Below, piece by piece: positions 45,275-54,503 of a stretch of 64,000 bases of DNA. Location: contig JAKSXM010000002.1 in assembly GCA_022575985.1 (NCBI GenBank), positions 17,533,001 through 17,597,000 of the forward strand, read 5' to 3'. How positions within the stretch are numbered: position 1 is the first letter of the stretch; each line of letters starts with the position of its first letter. This DNA comes from Anagrus nilaparvatae (taxonomy: Eukaryota; Arthropoda; Insecta; Hymenoptera; Mymaridae). Under the pieces are notes generated by a model. It was not told the origin of the DNA, searched no databases, and was given only the letters and a program-made list of their open reading frames with translations. The translations under genes and the position numbers were made by a program.

Positions 45275-45580
45275 ATGTCAAATTTTTTTATTATGCAATT
45301 TATTTTTTCTTTTTTTTTTTTAACATCTTCGAATAATTGTTTCCTCATTCTGAATTATTTAGTTTTTAGAGAATTTATGGATGTCTTGTTATGTTTGTAT
45401 TATTATTTTTTTAGTCTAGACGTATTGTTAAGTACGACTTTGATTTGTTTACCAACAAAATTTTTAAATATCGAACCCTTTTTCGGGGTTTATGAAAAGA
45501 AAATATTTATCCCATTCACTTCTGATACGTGTATCAATAGAGGATATCCATGTAAACCAAAATTACGGCAGTGTACTTAA
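45275..45580 (+). CDS. Hypothetical ORF, hydrophobic start and Cys-rich tail
   Basis: Just after an acceptor-like TTTTTTTTATGTAG|, ATG opens 101 codons. It begins MSNFFIMQFIFSFFFLTSSN, has a Phe/Leu-rich middle and ends TSDTCINRGYPCKPKLRQCT. The tail (C-x6-C-x5-C) looks like part of a small disulfide-rich peptide, and the start like a signal peptide, but the T-rich middle may simply lack stops by composition. A hidden intron could join the two ends. A TATA motif lies 170 bases upstream. I recognise no family. Confidence 0.2.
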   Translation: MSNFFIMQFIFSFFFLTSSNNCFLILNYLVFREFMDVLLCLYYYFFSLDVLLSTTLICLPTKFLNIEPFFGVYEKKIFIPFTSDTCINRGYPCKPKLRQCT

Positions 45581-46074
45581 ATTTTCTGTCTAACTGTTCA
45601 CTCAAACTTGTTTTTAATTATAATGCATTACACTTTACTACTATAGAGGGATTTAGGGGCAGGAGGGAGTTAAGTTATTAAAAAATTTATTAATAAATGC
45701 ATCGAGTATAAATATTTTGATTCTTCGCCTTTTGCTACAAATATTCAATTATTTAAATAAATTAAAGTTTTTTCATGTGCATACTATCTAAAAATATCGT
45801 AGAATATCTTTAAAATTATGTTTGACATCTCCAGTGAACCTATAGACCAAAAATTTCGCAAATTAACATCATAAATTCAATCATGCAGAATTAAATCAAA
45901 AGTGATATGTTTAATCAAAGCAATCAAATATCCAATTACAATGAGATTAATATGATAAATTTTAAAATATTAGTTAATAAAAATTAAATTTTTCCAAATA
46001 ATTTTTTAAAAAGTAATTTATTAAATATTAATCAATTATTAATCTAACAATCTATAAATTTGGATGATTTTAAT

Positions 46075-46735
46075 ATTTTGCAAAAATACCCTCAATACTC
46101 GCCGTTTATTCCAATGAGCCTCCTGGGCTTATAGAAACACAGGTCCAATTTTATTAAATAGGGTTTTTGATCATTATCAATAATATAAAACTGCAATCTC
46201 ATATGCTAACCAAATTTTTTGATTTCATCGATATAGTTAAAAAATAAAATGGCTATTTTCGGCCCTAATTTCTTTAGGAGGCCCTTTTCAATATAACGCT
46301 ACAACCTCGAGAGTTTACCGAAAACTTCTGGTTGATTTCATTTTTTTTGGTGTAAGTATCGTCTTTTAAGCCCCGTAAATCGCATTCTTTTATCAGTAAT
46401 TCTCTTACTGTTATAATCAATAAACCGAATGGTCATTTTCGATCCAAAATGTCCAATTTTGTTGCTAAAAAACTGTTATTTTTGACGAAAATAGATTTTA
46501 TAGGTCTAAAAAATTTCAGTTTTTGGGGCGTAAACCAACTAAATAAAGCGTTTTGATTAACATCCTATGTTACAGCATTATATTGAAAATGACCGAAAAA
46601 CCTTGATAACATTAAAAATTTAATAACCTTGAGCTCAGTATTTCTAAGACCTATTGGACTAAAGAAGGGTATCAGGGGTCTGTTTTTAACATTTTAAAGT
46701 CATGTATCTAAAGGCAGCGGTCTCCCCTCGTAAGT
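46075..46735. mobile_element. Old foldback family A copy
   Basis: The left part (CGCCGTTTATTCCAATGAGC, CCTGGGCTTATAGAAACACA, TTATTAAATAGGGTTTTT) is partly inverted at the right (AACCTTGAGCTCAGTATTTC, TAAGACCTATTGGACT) and closes with GCGGTCTCCCCTCGTAAG, like the terminus CTCCCCTTGTAAG at 10931. The middle keeps GGTCATTTTCGATCC and GACGAAAATAGATTTTATAG. Decayed. Confidence 0.55.
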
Positions 46736-48140
46736 ACAAAAAATTTCGATAATTAAAAATTTTAAAAACTCATGATATTCAGTCACCTGCTTAAAAAAAA
46801 ATAAAATTTAGAATAAAAAACAGAGTATCAGAAAAATTGTCATTTAACTACTTAGTATTAGGATTACTGCAAGTGAAAGATAATTTTAAATATCTATTTG
46901 CACAAAAAACAAACTAATAATTTACTTTACAAGCAGAGCAGACAATTAATAAATTAAAATATTTACAAGACACATTTAAATTTAAAAAAAAAATGTTTGT
47001 TCTCTCATAATAATTTTATAAAATTATAAAATGCTTGTACTTACAATATCTGATTATTATAAAACTTAAAGCAAAGCTTACGTATGTTAAGAAGCTATTT
47101 TCTTAGCTACTTAAGTAGATAAAAGATAGGCGTGCAGAAAGACATGTTATAAAAAAAAATAATAAATTTTATATTTTATATTAAAAGTTTACAAGCTTTA
47201 AAAAATTATAAAAAACAAAAATTTTATTTTTGAAATGCATAATATAATTTTGTGTATGACATTTATATAGAAAATATTATACTTTTTTAATTAAAGTATG
47301 TATATTCTTTCTGGCTACACACACAAAAGGCAAAGTTAAAAGAAAATATATGTGAGATTAGAGGTGTATATATTTTATTTTTATTTGTATTTTCTTTTAA
47401 TGTATATGAGCTTATTTTTTAGTTCTTTGAATATGCGATATGTTACTGTGCATTTATTTCTAGTATACAACTTTTAAAAAATTTATTCATCTGAGTTTTT
47501 GTGGTTTTTTTTAGAAAATTCATTATTAGTCTGATACAGTCTGATACCTTCAAGTAAATTTAGGTATCAGAGCTTACGAGCAGAGACCAATGGTTAAATT
47601 ATAATGCTTAAAAAACATTCTTCATATATCTTCAATTTCTTATATATAAGCTTAATTTTGGATTATCCTTCCAAATAACACTTTCAACTTGCTAATGAAA
47701 CATAAAACTTCTAGTTAATCTCATTTTTTGGCAATAACCATAATTTTTTAACACTAAATCTTTCACCGTTATATACAATAAAGTAAATGCTCATTTTGAC
47801 CCAAAATAACCAATTTTTAAATTGCTGCCAAACTTTCAACTTATGATAAAAACATATAAAACAAATGCATATAAAACCAATTTAAAAATAGATGATTTTG
47901 GGTCCAAAAGTAAGTATTTAACTTATGAACGATCGGAAAAATTAACTAAATTATCAGAAACTACTAAAAATTTGAAGAAAAAAAAATTAATTTTCAAAAA
48001 ATTAAGAAAACAAATTCATATACACACTCATAAATGAAATAAAATGAAAATATATATATAAATAATCCGATTAAAGAGAATACGTTCATGTGTAAAAAAA
48101 TCTAAGACACAACACAATCCAACAAAAAATAAATACATAC

Positions 48141-48201
48141 CAGTTTTCAATTTCAAAGTCGTTGAAACAGGATCGCACGTTTTTAAAGAGTACGATGACA
48201 T
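48141..48201 (-). CDS. Possible coding exon (start codon, phase-1 donor)
   Basis: A sharply GC-raised 61-bp island ending at a good donor ACTG|GTATGT. From ATG at 48201 it reads MSSYSLKTCDPVSTTLKLKT. The neighbouring frame is also open from an upstream AG (NVIVLFKNVRSCFNDFEIEN), and the plus strand is open too (FSISKSLKQDRTFLKST), so neither strand nor frame is certain. No partner exon was identified. Confidence 0.25.
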
Positions 48202-48326
48202 TTGTAATAAATATCTAATATTATGTAAAATTTTAATAATTTAATAAAAAAATGAAAGTACCAACAATTTTTTATAAAAATATAATTAAACTATATTTTA
48301 TATTTTTAAAAATTTTAATTTTAGTA

Positions 48327-48394
48327 TCCGATTCAGTATCTCAAGAAAACGTAATGAACTAATAAATGTACCTTGTATGATGCAATTAGAGCGA
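48327..48394 (+). CDS. Possible internal exon
   Basis: Bounded by TTTTAATTTTAG| and GAGCGAAA|GTATGT, 68 bp, open in one frame: IRFSISRKRNELINVPCMMQ then LER. It is GC-raised against flanks of nearly pure A/T. Its start resembles the plus-strand reading of the island at 48144 (FSISKS), which could mean duplicated exons. No gene model could be built. Confidence 0.2.
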
Positions 48395-48815
48395 AAGTAT
48401 GTATTTAAATATATTTTTTTGATTAATAAGTAAAAATATTTTTTTTATATGTGTGTGTGTGTAATACAATAATTATTAGTAATGAGAAAAATTAGAAAAT
48501 TTATAATTTATAAGACTGATTAAACATTATTTTAAAAAATGGACAATAACATGAATAATTTTAGTGAGTAAAAATTTCTTGATTTATGTATTCCCAAGTA
48601 TAGATAAAAATTTATAGCATAAAGGATAATAAATCTCTTGATTGACATTTAACTAAAAATTTCAACTCTAATAATTATTTTTCTCAACAAAAAGAAAAAT
48701 AAAAACTCAATAAACCTTGAAAAAAAATAAAAATAGGTAAAAAAATTTTTTATAAATATTGGGGCGTACATTGTCACGATTATACGTGGTAAGGAAGTAA
48801 AAAAGTAAATAAAAA

Positions 48816-48915
48816 TCATTTTTTTTGTTCTTCAAGAGTAGTAATAAGTGCGGTGCTTAAAGGCATGATATTTATTTTTAAATTCTCATCTTCAGAAGGC
48901 AAATTACTTATAAAT
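48816..48915 (-). CDS. Possible terminal exon
   Basis: The minus strand reads FISNLPSEDENLKINIMPLS then TALITTLEEQKK and TGA, with a protein-like acidic/basic balance. It has no ATG before the Met in the middle, and the only acceptors (AAAAAAG| or TTATAAG|) are poor. The opposite strand is open as well. It lies 330 bases downstream of the pacifastin stop, so an alternative last exon of that gene is conceivable but unproven. Confidence 0.2.
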
Positions 48916-49244
48916 ACTTTTTTTTAACTATAGACAATTGACATACACAAAGAGATGCGAATAACTGATAATTCTTTACTATAAAGTAATTTTTTTTTTA
49001 ACTGTAAATATTGGTCTAGAATTATTATAGAAACTTTTTTTACAAGATAAATTAAATACGTAATAAAAGATATGTCAAGGATAATAAAACTGATTTTTTT
49101 TTGATTTTTTGACTCTAATAAAATTAACTTCGTGAATCATACCCGTGATTGTAATTTATAATTTCGTTTTGAATGATATTTTAAACATGAAAGGTACATA
49201 AATAACAGAAAATTTTTTTTTGGTTATTGTTAATTACTTTTTAT

Positions 49245-49372
49245 TTATTTATTTGTTGCATCATCAAAGTTACACAAAGTATAAGAACAAGTAAATGATT
49301 TACCATTTTCGGAACAAACGCAATTGTTACATCCTATTTTGAAACCAGAATTGGGTGAACATATTCTGTTTG
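49245..49372 (-). CDS. Pacifastin gene exon 2: inhibitor domain and stop
   Basis: Acceptor TTTTTATAAACAG| precedes 49372. The first two bases complete Ser; then NRICSPNSGFKIGCNNCVCS, ENGKSFTCSYTLC and NFDDATNK, with TAA at 49245-49247. All six Cys of the pacifastin fold are in this one exon. An AATAAA overlaps and follows the stop, so the 3' UTR is probably short. Confidence 0.9.
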
Positions 49373-52300
49373 CTGTTTATAAAAATAATTTATTTTATAT
49401 ATTATTTTGTTTCATATGAAGCTTGTGAATTAAGTGTTTTTTAGTTTTTTTGAAGAAATTACCCCTTCTACTATACGTTTTTTATTGTATTTGACTTTAT
49501 GTGATACACTGTAAAAAACGACTCCGGTGATTTTACGACAAAATTCACAAAATTGGTAAATTTACGAAAATTTAATAAATTTTCGAAAAAATTTGCAATT
49601 TTTCGACAAAAATCGGAAATTTACTAATATTTGTAAATTTGCGAAAAAATAGTAAATTAACGATTTATTTTTTCGTAAATCTTCGACAAAATCGTAAATT
49701 TACAACTATGTCGTAATTTTACGATTTTTGTAGAAAAATTGCAAATTTTAATTTGAAAATTTGCGACAAACAGTTGTAAAGACAAGCCTTATTTTTACAA
49801 GCCTTATTTTTTGTACCTAAAAACGCATAGCAAAACATTTAGAGTCATAAAATAATGTTTTTTTATATTACACCATGAGAAAAGATGAATACATTTTTTT
49901 TCGCTGCATTAATATTTTTTTATTTATTTAATTATTAATATTTTAAGAATAAAAAATGTTTTTAATTACGTAAAAAGGGTAATCTGGACGAACAAGTTGT
50001 TATGAGCAAAAACAGGATGAGTCAATTATAATTTAAATGAGACATATTTACTTTAAAAAAAAAATTAAATTAGCAATCAATAAATACTATGTTATATTTA
50101 ACAAATTTGAAAAAAACGATAGTTGTGTTTTTTTTTACCCAAATATAATATGTAACATTATACAGTATTTTACATTATTATTAGCAACAAACGTACAGGC
50201 ATTTATAGTTTTTCAAAAAATTAATAATATGTAATTAAAAAAAGTAATTATTAAAAAAATTAATTTACTAAGTAAATTATTAAAGGTGCTTCCAATTTAT
50301 ATTATTATTAATCTGGTAATGTTTAATATTGAGGGTTTTAATTAAATAAATTATAAAAGTACATATTGTTTAAAATATATTTATTGAAATATATATCTCT
50401 CGCCAATATGCTGCATGCAGGGCTGTTAGTGATTACGAGATTTTTATAAATTAGCTGAAATCTAGTAACTTAACCAACTTCAAGCAAAGTGCATAATCAA
50501 GCGCGCCAGACCCCAAAGCATAATAAATTTAAATATATATCAGCGATTTTTAATAATTAATAACGCGTTGAACGAGACTATTTATAATTTCAATTATTTA
50601 TGCAAAATAAATAATTAAAATTTGTTAAAATATAATTATCATGCACTTGCCTGAAGTTGGTTACGTTACTAGATTGTAGTAAAATTACTAGGATTTTATA
50701 AAATCTCGTAATCACTAACACCCCTGGCTGCATGGCGGGTGCGGCGGCGAACTGACTAGAGCGCCGGTTAGCTGAGGTAGCGCTGCGTATCACACAGTAC
50801 ACACATACATTCGTATAATTATACACACAAACTATCCAATTTACAACAGGTAAGTATACTGAAAATTATTATCAAAATTTGATTTTTTTTTTTTCTACAA
50901 AAATCGTAAAATTACGACATAGTTGTAAATTTACGGTTTCGTCGAAAATTTACGAAAAAATAAATCGTTAGCTTACTATTTTTTCGCAAATTTACAAATA
51001 TTAGTAAATTTCCGATTCTTGTCGAAAAATCACCGGAGTTGTTTTATTTTAGAGAAATGATTAATCAGGCATTACTCAAAATATAGGTTACCCCAAAATG
51101 GAATCTACTACTGAAAAAAATTCTTCTCATTTAAGTGTTAACCAATTTTAAATTATAAGGCTTTTAATTAAGGGTGTAGGATTACCCGCTATTATGTGGT
51201 TTCGGGTACCCGATTCAAAATTTTATCTTTTTTGCCAGACCACATTTCGTCTAAAGCATGAAATTTCTCAAAAAAACTTACAACTCTTTTGTGAACTCCC
51301 AAATATCAAACATGAAACATGTTTAAATTTATACTTTAAATCACCGCTAATATTTTAAAACCATTAAATAAATAGTATTCTAGGATAATAATTGTTTAAT
51401 TTCCATTTAAGCTTCTAAAATCCTTATTATTCTAAAATCCTTTATCGAATCCTTTATTCTAAATCCAATTGAACCCTCCCCGCTCCAAAAGTTACATTCT
51501 TGAGATAAACCCCCCTGACTATAAACATTTTCCATGTTAAAAACTTAAAAAGTCATCAGTTACAGTTTTGAATTTGAAGTTTTCTAGACTTTCCGAAACC
51601 GCCGACTCATCTCAAAGCAAAAATCCGAAATTTTGGGTACCCAAACCAACATTCGAGTAACTGCACCCCTCTACTTTTAATGAACATTTGCCATTTGAAA
51701 AAATTAGACTTTAAAGGGACTTGTTGATGTGGGGCTCCTGCAGGATTAATGAACGGAAAAATTAGGTGGTGGGAGGGGTGGAAGAAGGATTGCTCCTTTC
51801 AGAGAATAAATTTTATACATTTTTAGATATTTTTAGACAACTACACTAAAGGGACTTTGTTTGCATAACCAATTTATCTTCGCAGGATAATTCTGGAAAA
51901 TTTTACAAATTAAAAAAATTTTTTTGTCATGAAACACGTTTATAGGGAAGGGGTACCCTGGAAATCTGAAAATCAAGGGGGGGGGGTTAAATGGGACTTA
52001 GAATAATCTCGATTTAGGGACCTAATATAATTCAGATTTAGAGATTTAGAATAACCCAGGTTTAAGACTTGGAAGCATCCGGGTCTAGGGACTTATAATA
52101 ATACGGATTAACCCATTAAGTCTGAAGGCCGTATTTACCTACGTGTCGATTTGTAAACCGCTTAAAAAAATATATTATATACTAGTAATTAAAAAAAAAA
52201 TGAGGTTCCCTTAAGTAAAAAGAGTTGTTTTTTAAGAATCCGAGGTCAGATTTTCGATTTATACTTCTGGAAAGTCAGTAGAGCGGGTCAAAGTTGGCCA

Positions 52301-53884
52301 AAGTTATAAAAAAAACGTTTCGTAAAAGCCCTGATTATTATGTTACAAAACGTTGTAATTTTACTAAAAACCGCTACATTTTTATTTATTTAATGTTTAG
52401 AACTTATATTTTCAACGCGAGATTATCTTTCCAAAATGGCGGACGGAAAATTTTAAAGAAAATTTGTTGGAAAAAGTTAATAATGCTAAAATTAAAAATA
52501 ATATACGAGTAAGTATAAAATACTTTTATATGGACTCTGGATGCGAATGAAAAATTTTATTTTCATTTTCCAAAATTAAATTTTTTTCTTATATATTTTT
52601 TGAAGCGGTTTACAAATCGACACGTAAATACGGCCTTCGGACTTAATGGGTTAAGGAAATCAGTTAGTTAGTTAGTTTAGTTAGGGTTTAGAATCTTAGC
52701 ATCTAGTAAAGGTGATAATTACAAATTACAAAAATAGCAAATTGAATTGTGGGTAGATTTAAATGAAGCGTACACGACTTGTATAGTCGGGTCTTCAAAA
52801 CTGCCCCAAAATGTTTTTTTCTGAAAGTACTACCAAAAATAAATCACCAGCCCAATTTTTAGCCTCCCAGAGCAAAATCTCTATTTTTGGCAACCATTTT
52901 TGTGTTTTGGACTTTTGTAAAAAGGTAAGAAAAATGAGTCATAATTTTTTTTATTATTGCTGTAAAAAACTTACATTAGCATGAAAAATTTTTTCTTTTA
53001 CTGTCCAGATAGGAAATTTCCCTGGCTATCCGATACGGGGTTAAAAAATTTTTTTGAGTAGCGCATGCACGAGGAATCGCTAAGATAGCCTATCTAAACA
53101 GCCTGTTTTTTTCAAAAGTCAATTTCTCAAATGCCTATTAGTGAAAAATCTTCTAACCAGGCTTAAAATTTTTCTTATACCTTATATTTTTTGGCAAAAA
53201 AATATTTCGATGGGACACTGCTTTTTGGGAGCTCTAGATAGAAAAATAGCAGCTTTGAAAAGATCATTTTTTACAAATTTCAAATTTCCCGCCAAGTCAC
53301 GTGACCAATCAAAAATCTGACAAAAAATTTGGATTCTGTGGGAAATTTTACATAAACGTATATCTTTTCATGTTCTTATAAGAGTGTTTATGTTAAAGCA
53401 GCGAAATTTTAAATTGAAAGATTATTTTAATTGAAAAGGAATTTTTTAAATAATACTAAATTATTCTATATTAATCAGAAAATTCTTTTTATCATTTCGC
53501 TGTTAATTATATTAAATATTGAAGAAGATAATGAAGCAGAGTAACTACATAGAAAAAAATATTGGCAAATTAAATATTGGTAATTCATCATTTTTTAGAA
53601 GAGACTCTAATCCTCATAATATATAAATGCGATTTTACAAAAACTTTAAGTCTATCATATTGGTTGGAGCCTTTCAGCTTTTATTTTGATTTTCCAATTG
53701 ATAAGAGTTAGATTTTTCTATACAGTCTCATAAGAAAATTATAAACCCCCCTTTTTTGTATTTTCGTCTTAATTTCATATTAATTATACTCACAATCATC
53801 ATATGGATTCGTAACTGGTAACCACAAAAGTATAAAAATAAAAAATTCTAACGCTACGATAAAATTATTTAAAAATAATTCCAT
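49245..53884 (-). CDS. Secreted pacifastin-type serine protease inhibitor (two exons)
   Basis: Whole-gene entry: join of 53794-53884 and 49245-49372, complement, 219 nt, 72 residues plus TAA. Residues 1-30, MELFLNNFIVALEFFIFILL and onward, are a signal peptide with a long hydrophobic core. Residues 32-64 are one pacifastin light-chain domain with six Cys at 35, 45, 48, 50, 59 and 64: C-x9-C-N-x-C-x-C-x3-G-x4-C-S-x3-C, matching the family pattern including the Asn after Cys2. Family members are arthropod inhibitors of trypsin- and chymotrypsin-like proteases with three disulfides, acting in haemolymph and, in some wasps, found in venom. By position the reactive bond would be Tyr61-Thr62 between Cys5 and Cys6, suggesting chymotrypsin-like targets. 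Both exons are phase 1 and fit exactly. The intron is 4.4 kb and loaded with transposons. Confidence 0.83.
50418..50726. mobile_element. hAT-type MITE with 8-bp duplication GCTGCATG
   Basis: GCTGCATG at 50410-50417 is repeated at 50727-50734, directly flanking CAGGGCTGTTAGTGATTACG and its inverse CGTAATCACTAACACCCCTG. CAGGG-type ends and an 8-bp duplication are the hallmark of hAT transposons. The arms are about 85 bp (AGTAACTTAACCAACTTCAA against its inverse) and the core is AT-rich without a frame. Confidence 0.88.
50735..50849 (+). promoter_or_regulatory. GC-rich promoter-like island ending in a consensus splice donor
   Basis: GCGGGTGCGGCGGCGAACTG through GCGCTGCG is the GC-richest patch in its neighbourhood, followed by an A/C-rich leader (CACACAGTACACACATAC) and TTTACAACAG|GTAAGTATAC, a perfect donor at 50850. 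It has the look of a promoter plus a non-coding first exon on the plus strand. It lies inside a foldback element, and the hAT-type MITE has landed at its upstream edge. No downstream exon was found in the window. Confidence 0.4.
51987..52107. repeat. Degenerate short tandem motif, GGGACTTAGAATAAT
   Basis: About four imperfect units of roughly 30 bp built on TTAGGGACTTAGAATAATC. Inverse relative of the array at 11509-11655. It abuts the TTAA target of the MITE at 52112. Confidence 0.5.
52112..52650. mobile_element. piggyBac-like MITE with TTAA duplication
   Basis: TTAA at 52108-52111 and 52651-52654 flank CCCATTAAGTCTGAAGGCCG and its inverse CGGCCTTCGGACTTAATGGG. The arms continue about 50 bp to a shared CGATTTGTAAACCGCTT. 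It is 539 bp. The 72-codon ORF inside (52294-52512) resembles no transposase. An exact TTAA duplication and CCC ends indicate mobilisation by a piggyBac-type transposase; it shares CCCATTA with the element at 22577. Confidence 0.88.
53794..53884 (-). CDS. Pacifastin gene exon 1: signal peptide
   Basis: ATG at 53884 is followed by MELFLNNFIVAL, EFFIFILLWLPV and TNPYDD, then donor GATT|GTGAGT in phase 1, the phase required by exon 2. The hydrophobic core of about fifteen residues and GC above the flanks support a real exon. The alternative of an unspliced read-through meets a stop within a few codons. Confidence 0.8.
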
Positions 53885-54256
53885 AATTAATATTACAGAG
53901 TTAAACTGCAGTCAACTCTTTTGATAAAACTAATTATTCGACACAGTTTTTTCTTAGTTTTGTTTATTCACCTATACGATAATTTTCATAATAAAAAAAA
54001 AACTAATATCACGAAATAAATATATAAAAGTTTTATTATTTGTTTTTCTAGATCAATTTTTAAATTTAATTATTTTACGATAGTTATCCATGATAATAAA
54101 AAAAATATAATTACACACTTAATTTCATTTATTTTAATTTTTTTCACGATATTAAATAACGATTTTTGTGTAAATTAGTATACAAAATTTAAAATAAATC
54201 ATTCTATTACTGTAAACGAGCATGTTAATATCTTTTATTATTTTAGGAGCTACAAA

Positions 54257-54279
54257 AAAAAAAAAAAAAAAAAAAAAAA
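54257..54279. repeat. Poly-A tract
   Basis: An uninterrupted run of more than twenty A residues, just left of the MITE at 54287. Confidence 0.8.
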
Positions 54280-54286
54280 TTTATTT

Positions 54287-54503
54287 GGGCGCCAGTCAAA
54301 ATTCAGAACTTTTTAGTATTATCGGTACCTTTTAGATCAATTTTTTAAAAGAATAACGAATGTTAAGAAAAAACTGAATAATTTAATACTAATTTTTTAA
54401 GAATAATTAGGTGTATTTTATACTGAAAACTTCTTTCTGTATTTTGAAATTCTGCCTCGTGCTGATTCTGCTAAACAGCAGTTCTGAGTTTTGACTGGCG
54501 CCC
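54287..54503. mobile_element. 217-bp MITE, termini GGGCGCCAGTCAAAA
   Basis: GGGCGCCAGTCAAAATTCAG at the left is inverted at the right as CTGAGTTTTGACTGGCGCCC, with arms of about 23 bp (one mismatch). No target duplication can be read with confidence. No frame inside. Confidence 0.75.

Larger units (their letters stand above)
42416..49244. other. Upstream region of cuticle gene, weak exon islands only
   Basis: Between the cuticle start codon and the 3' end of the pacifastin gene. 42416-42830 should hold the cuticle 5' UTR and promoter. 44135-44220 is a C-rich patch that may be regulatory. 46075-46735 is a foldback relic. 45275-45580 and 48141-48915 hold weak exon candidates listed separately. 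The remainder (42.9-44.1, 45.6-46.0 and 46.8-48.1 kb) is AT-rich with nothing I can support. Confidence 0.5.
49507..51054. mobile_element. Foldback element, termini CACTGTAAAAAACGACTCCG, with nested insertion
   Basis: The left arm (49507-49750) begins TA|CACTGTAAAAAACG and carries CTCCGGTGATTTTACGACA, GGAAATTTACTAATATTTG, GCGAAAAAATAGTAAAT and ACTATGTCGTAATTTTACG. The right arm (50884-51054) is its inverse, with about 70 bp missing and a worn outer end. The middle holds a hAT-type MITE and a GC-rich island. The CACTGTAAAAA start and flanking TA are shared with the element at 57007, suggesting one Tc1/mariner-like family. Confidence 0.75.
49373..53793 (-). other. Pacifastin gene intron, transposon-rich
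   Basis: Starts GTGAGT and ends CAG. Holds a foldback element (49507-51054) with a nested hAT-type MITE and a GC-rich promoter-like island, a GGGACTTAGAATAAT array (51987-52107) and a piggyBac-like MITE (52112-52650). 51.1-51.9 and 52.7-53.6 kb are moderately complex repeat-like DNA without clear ends or frames. Confidence 0.7.
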
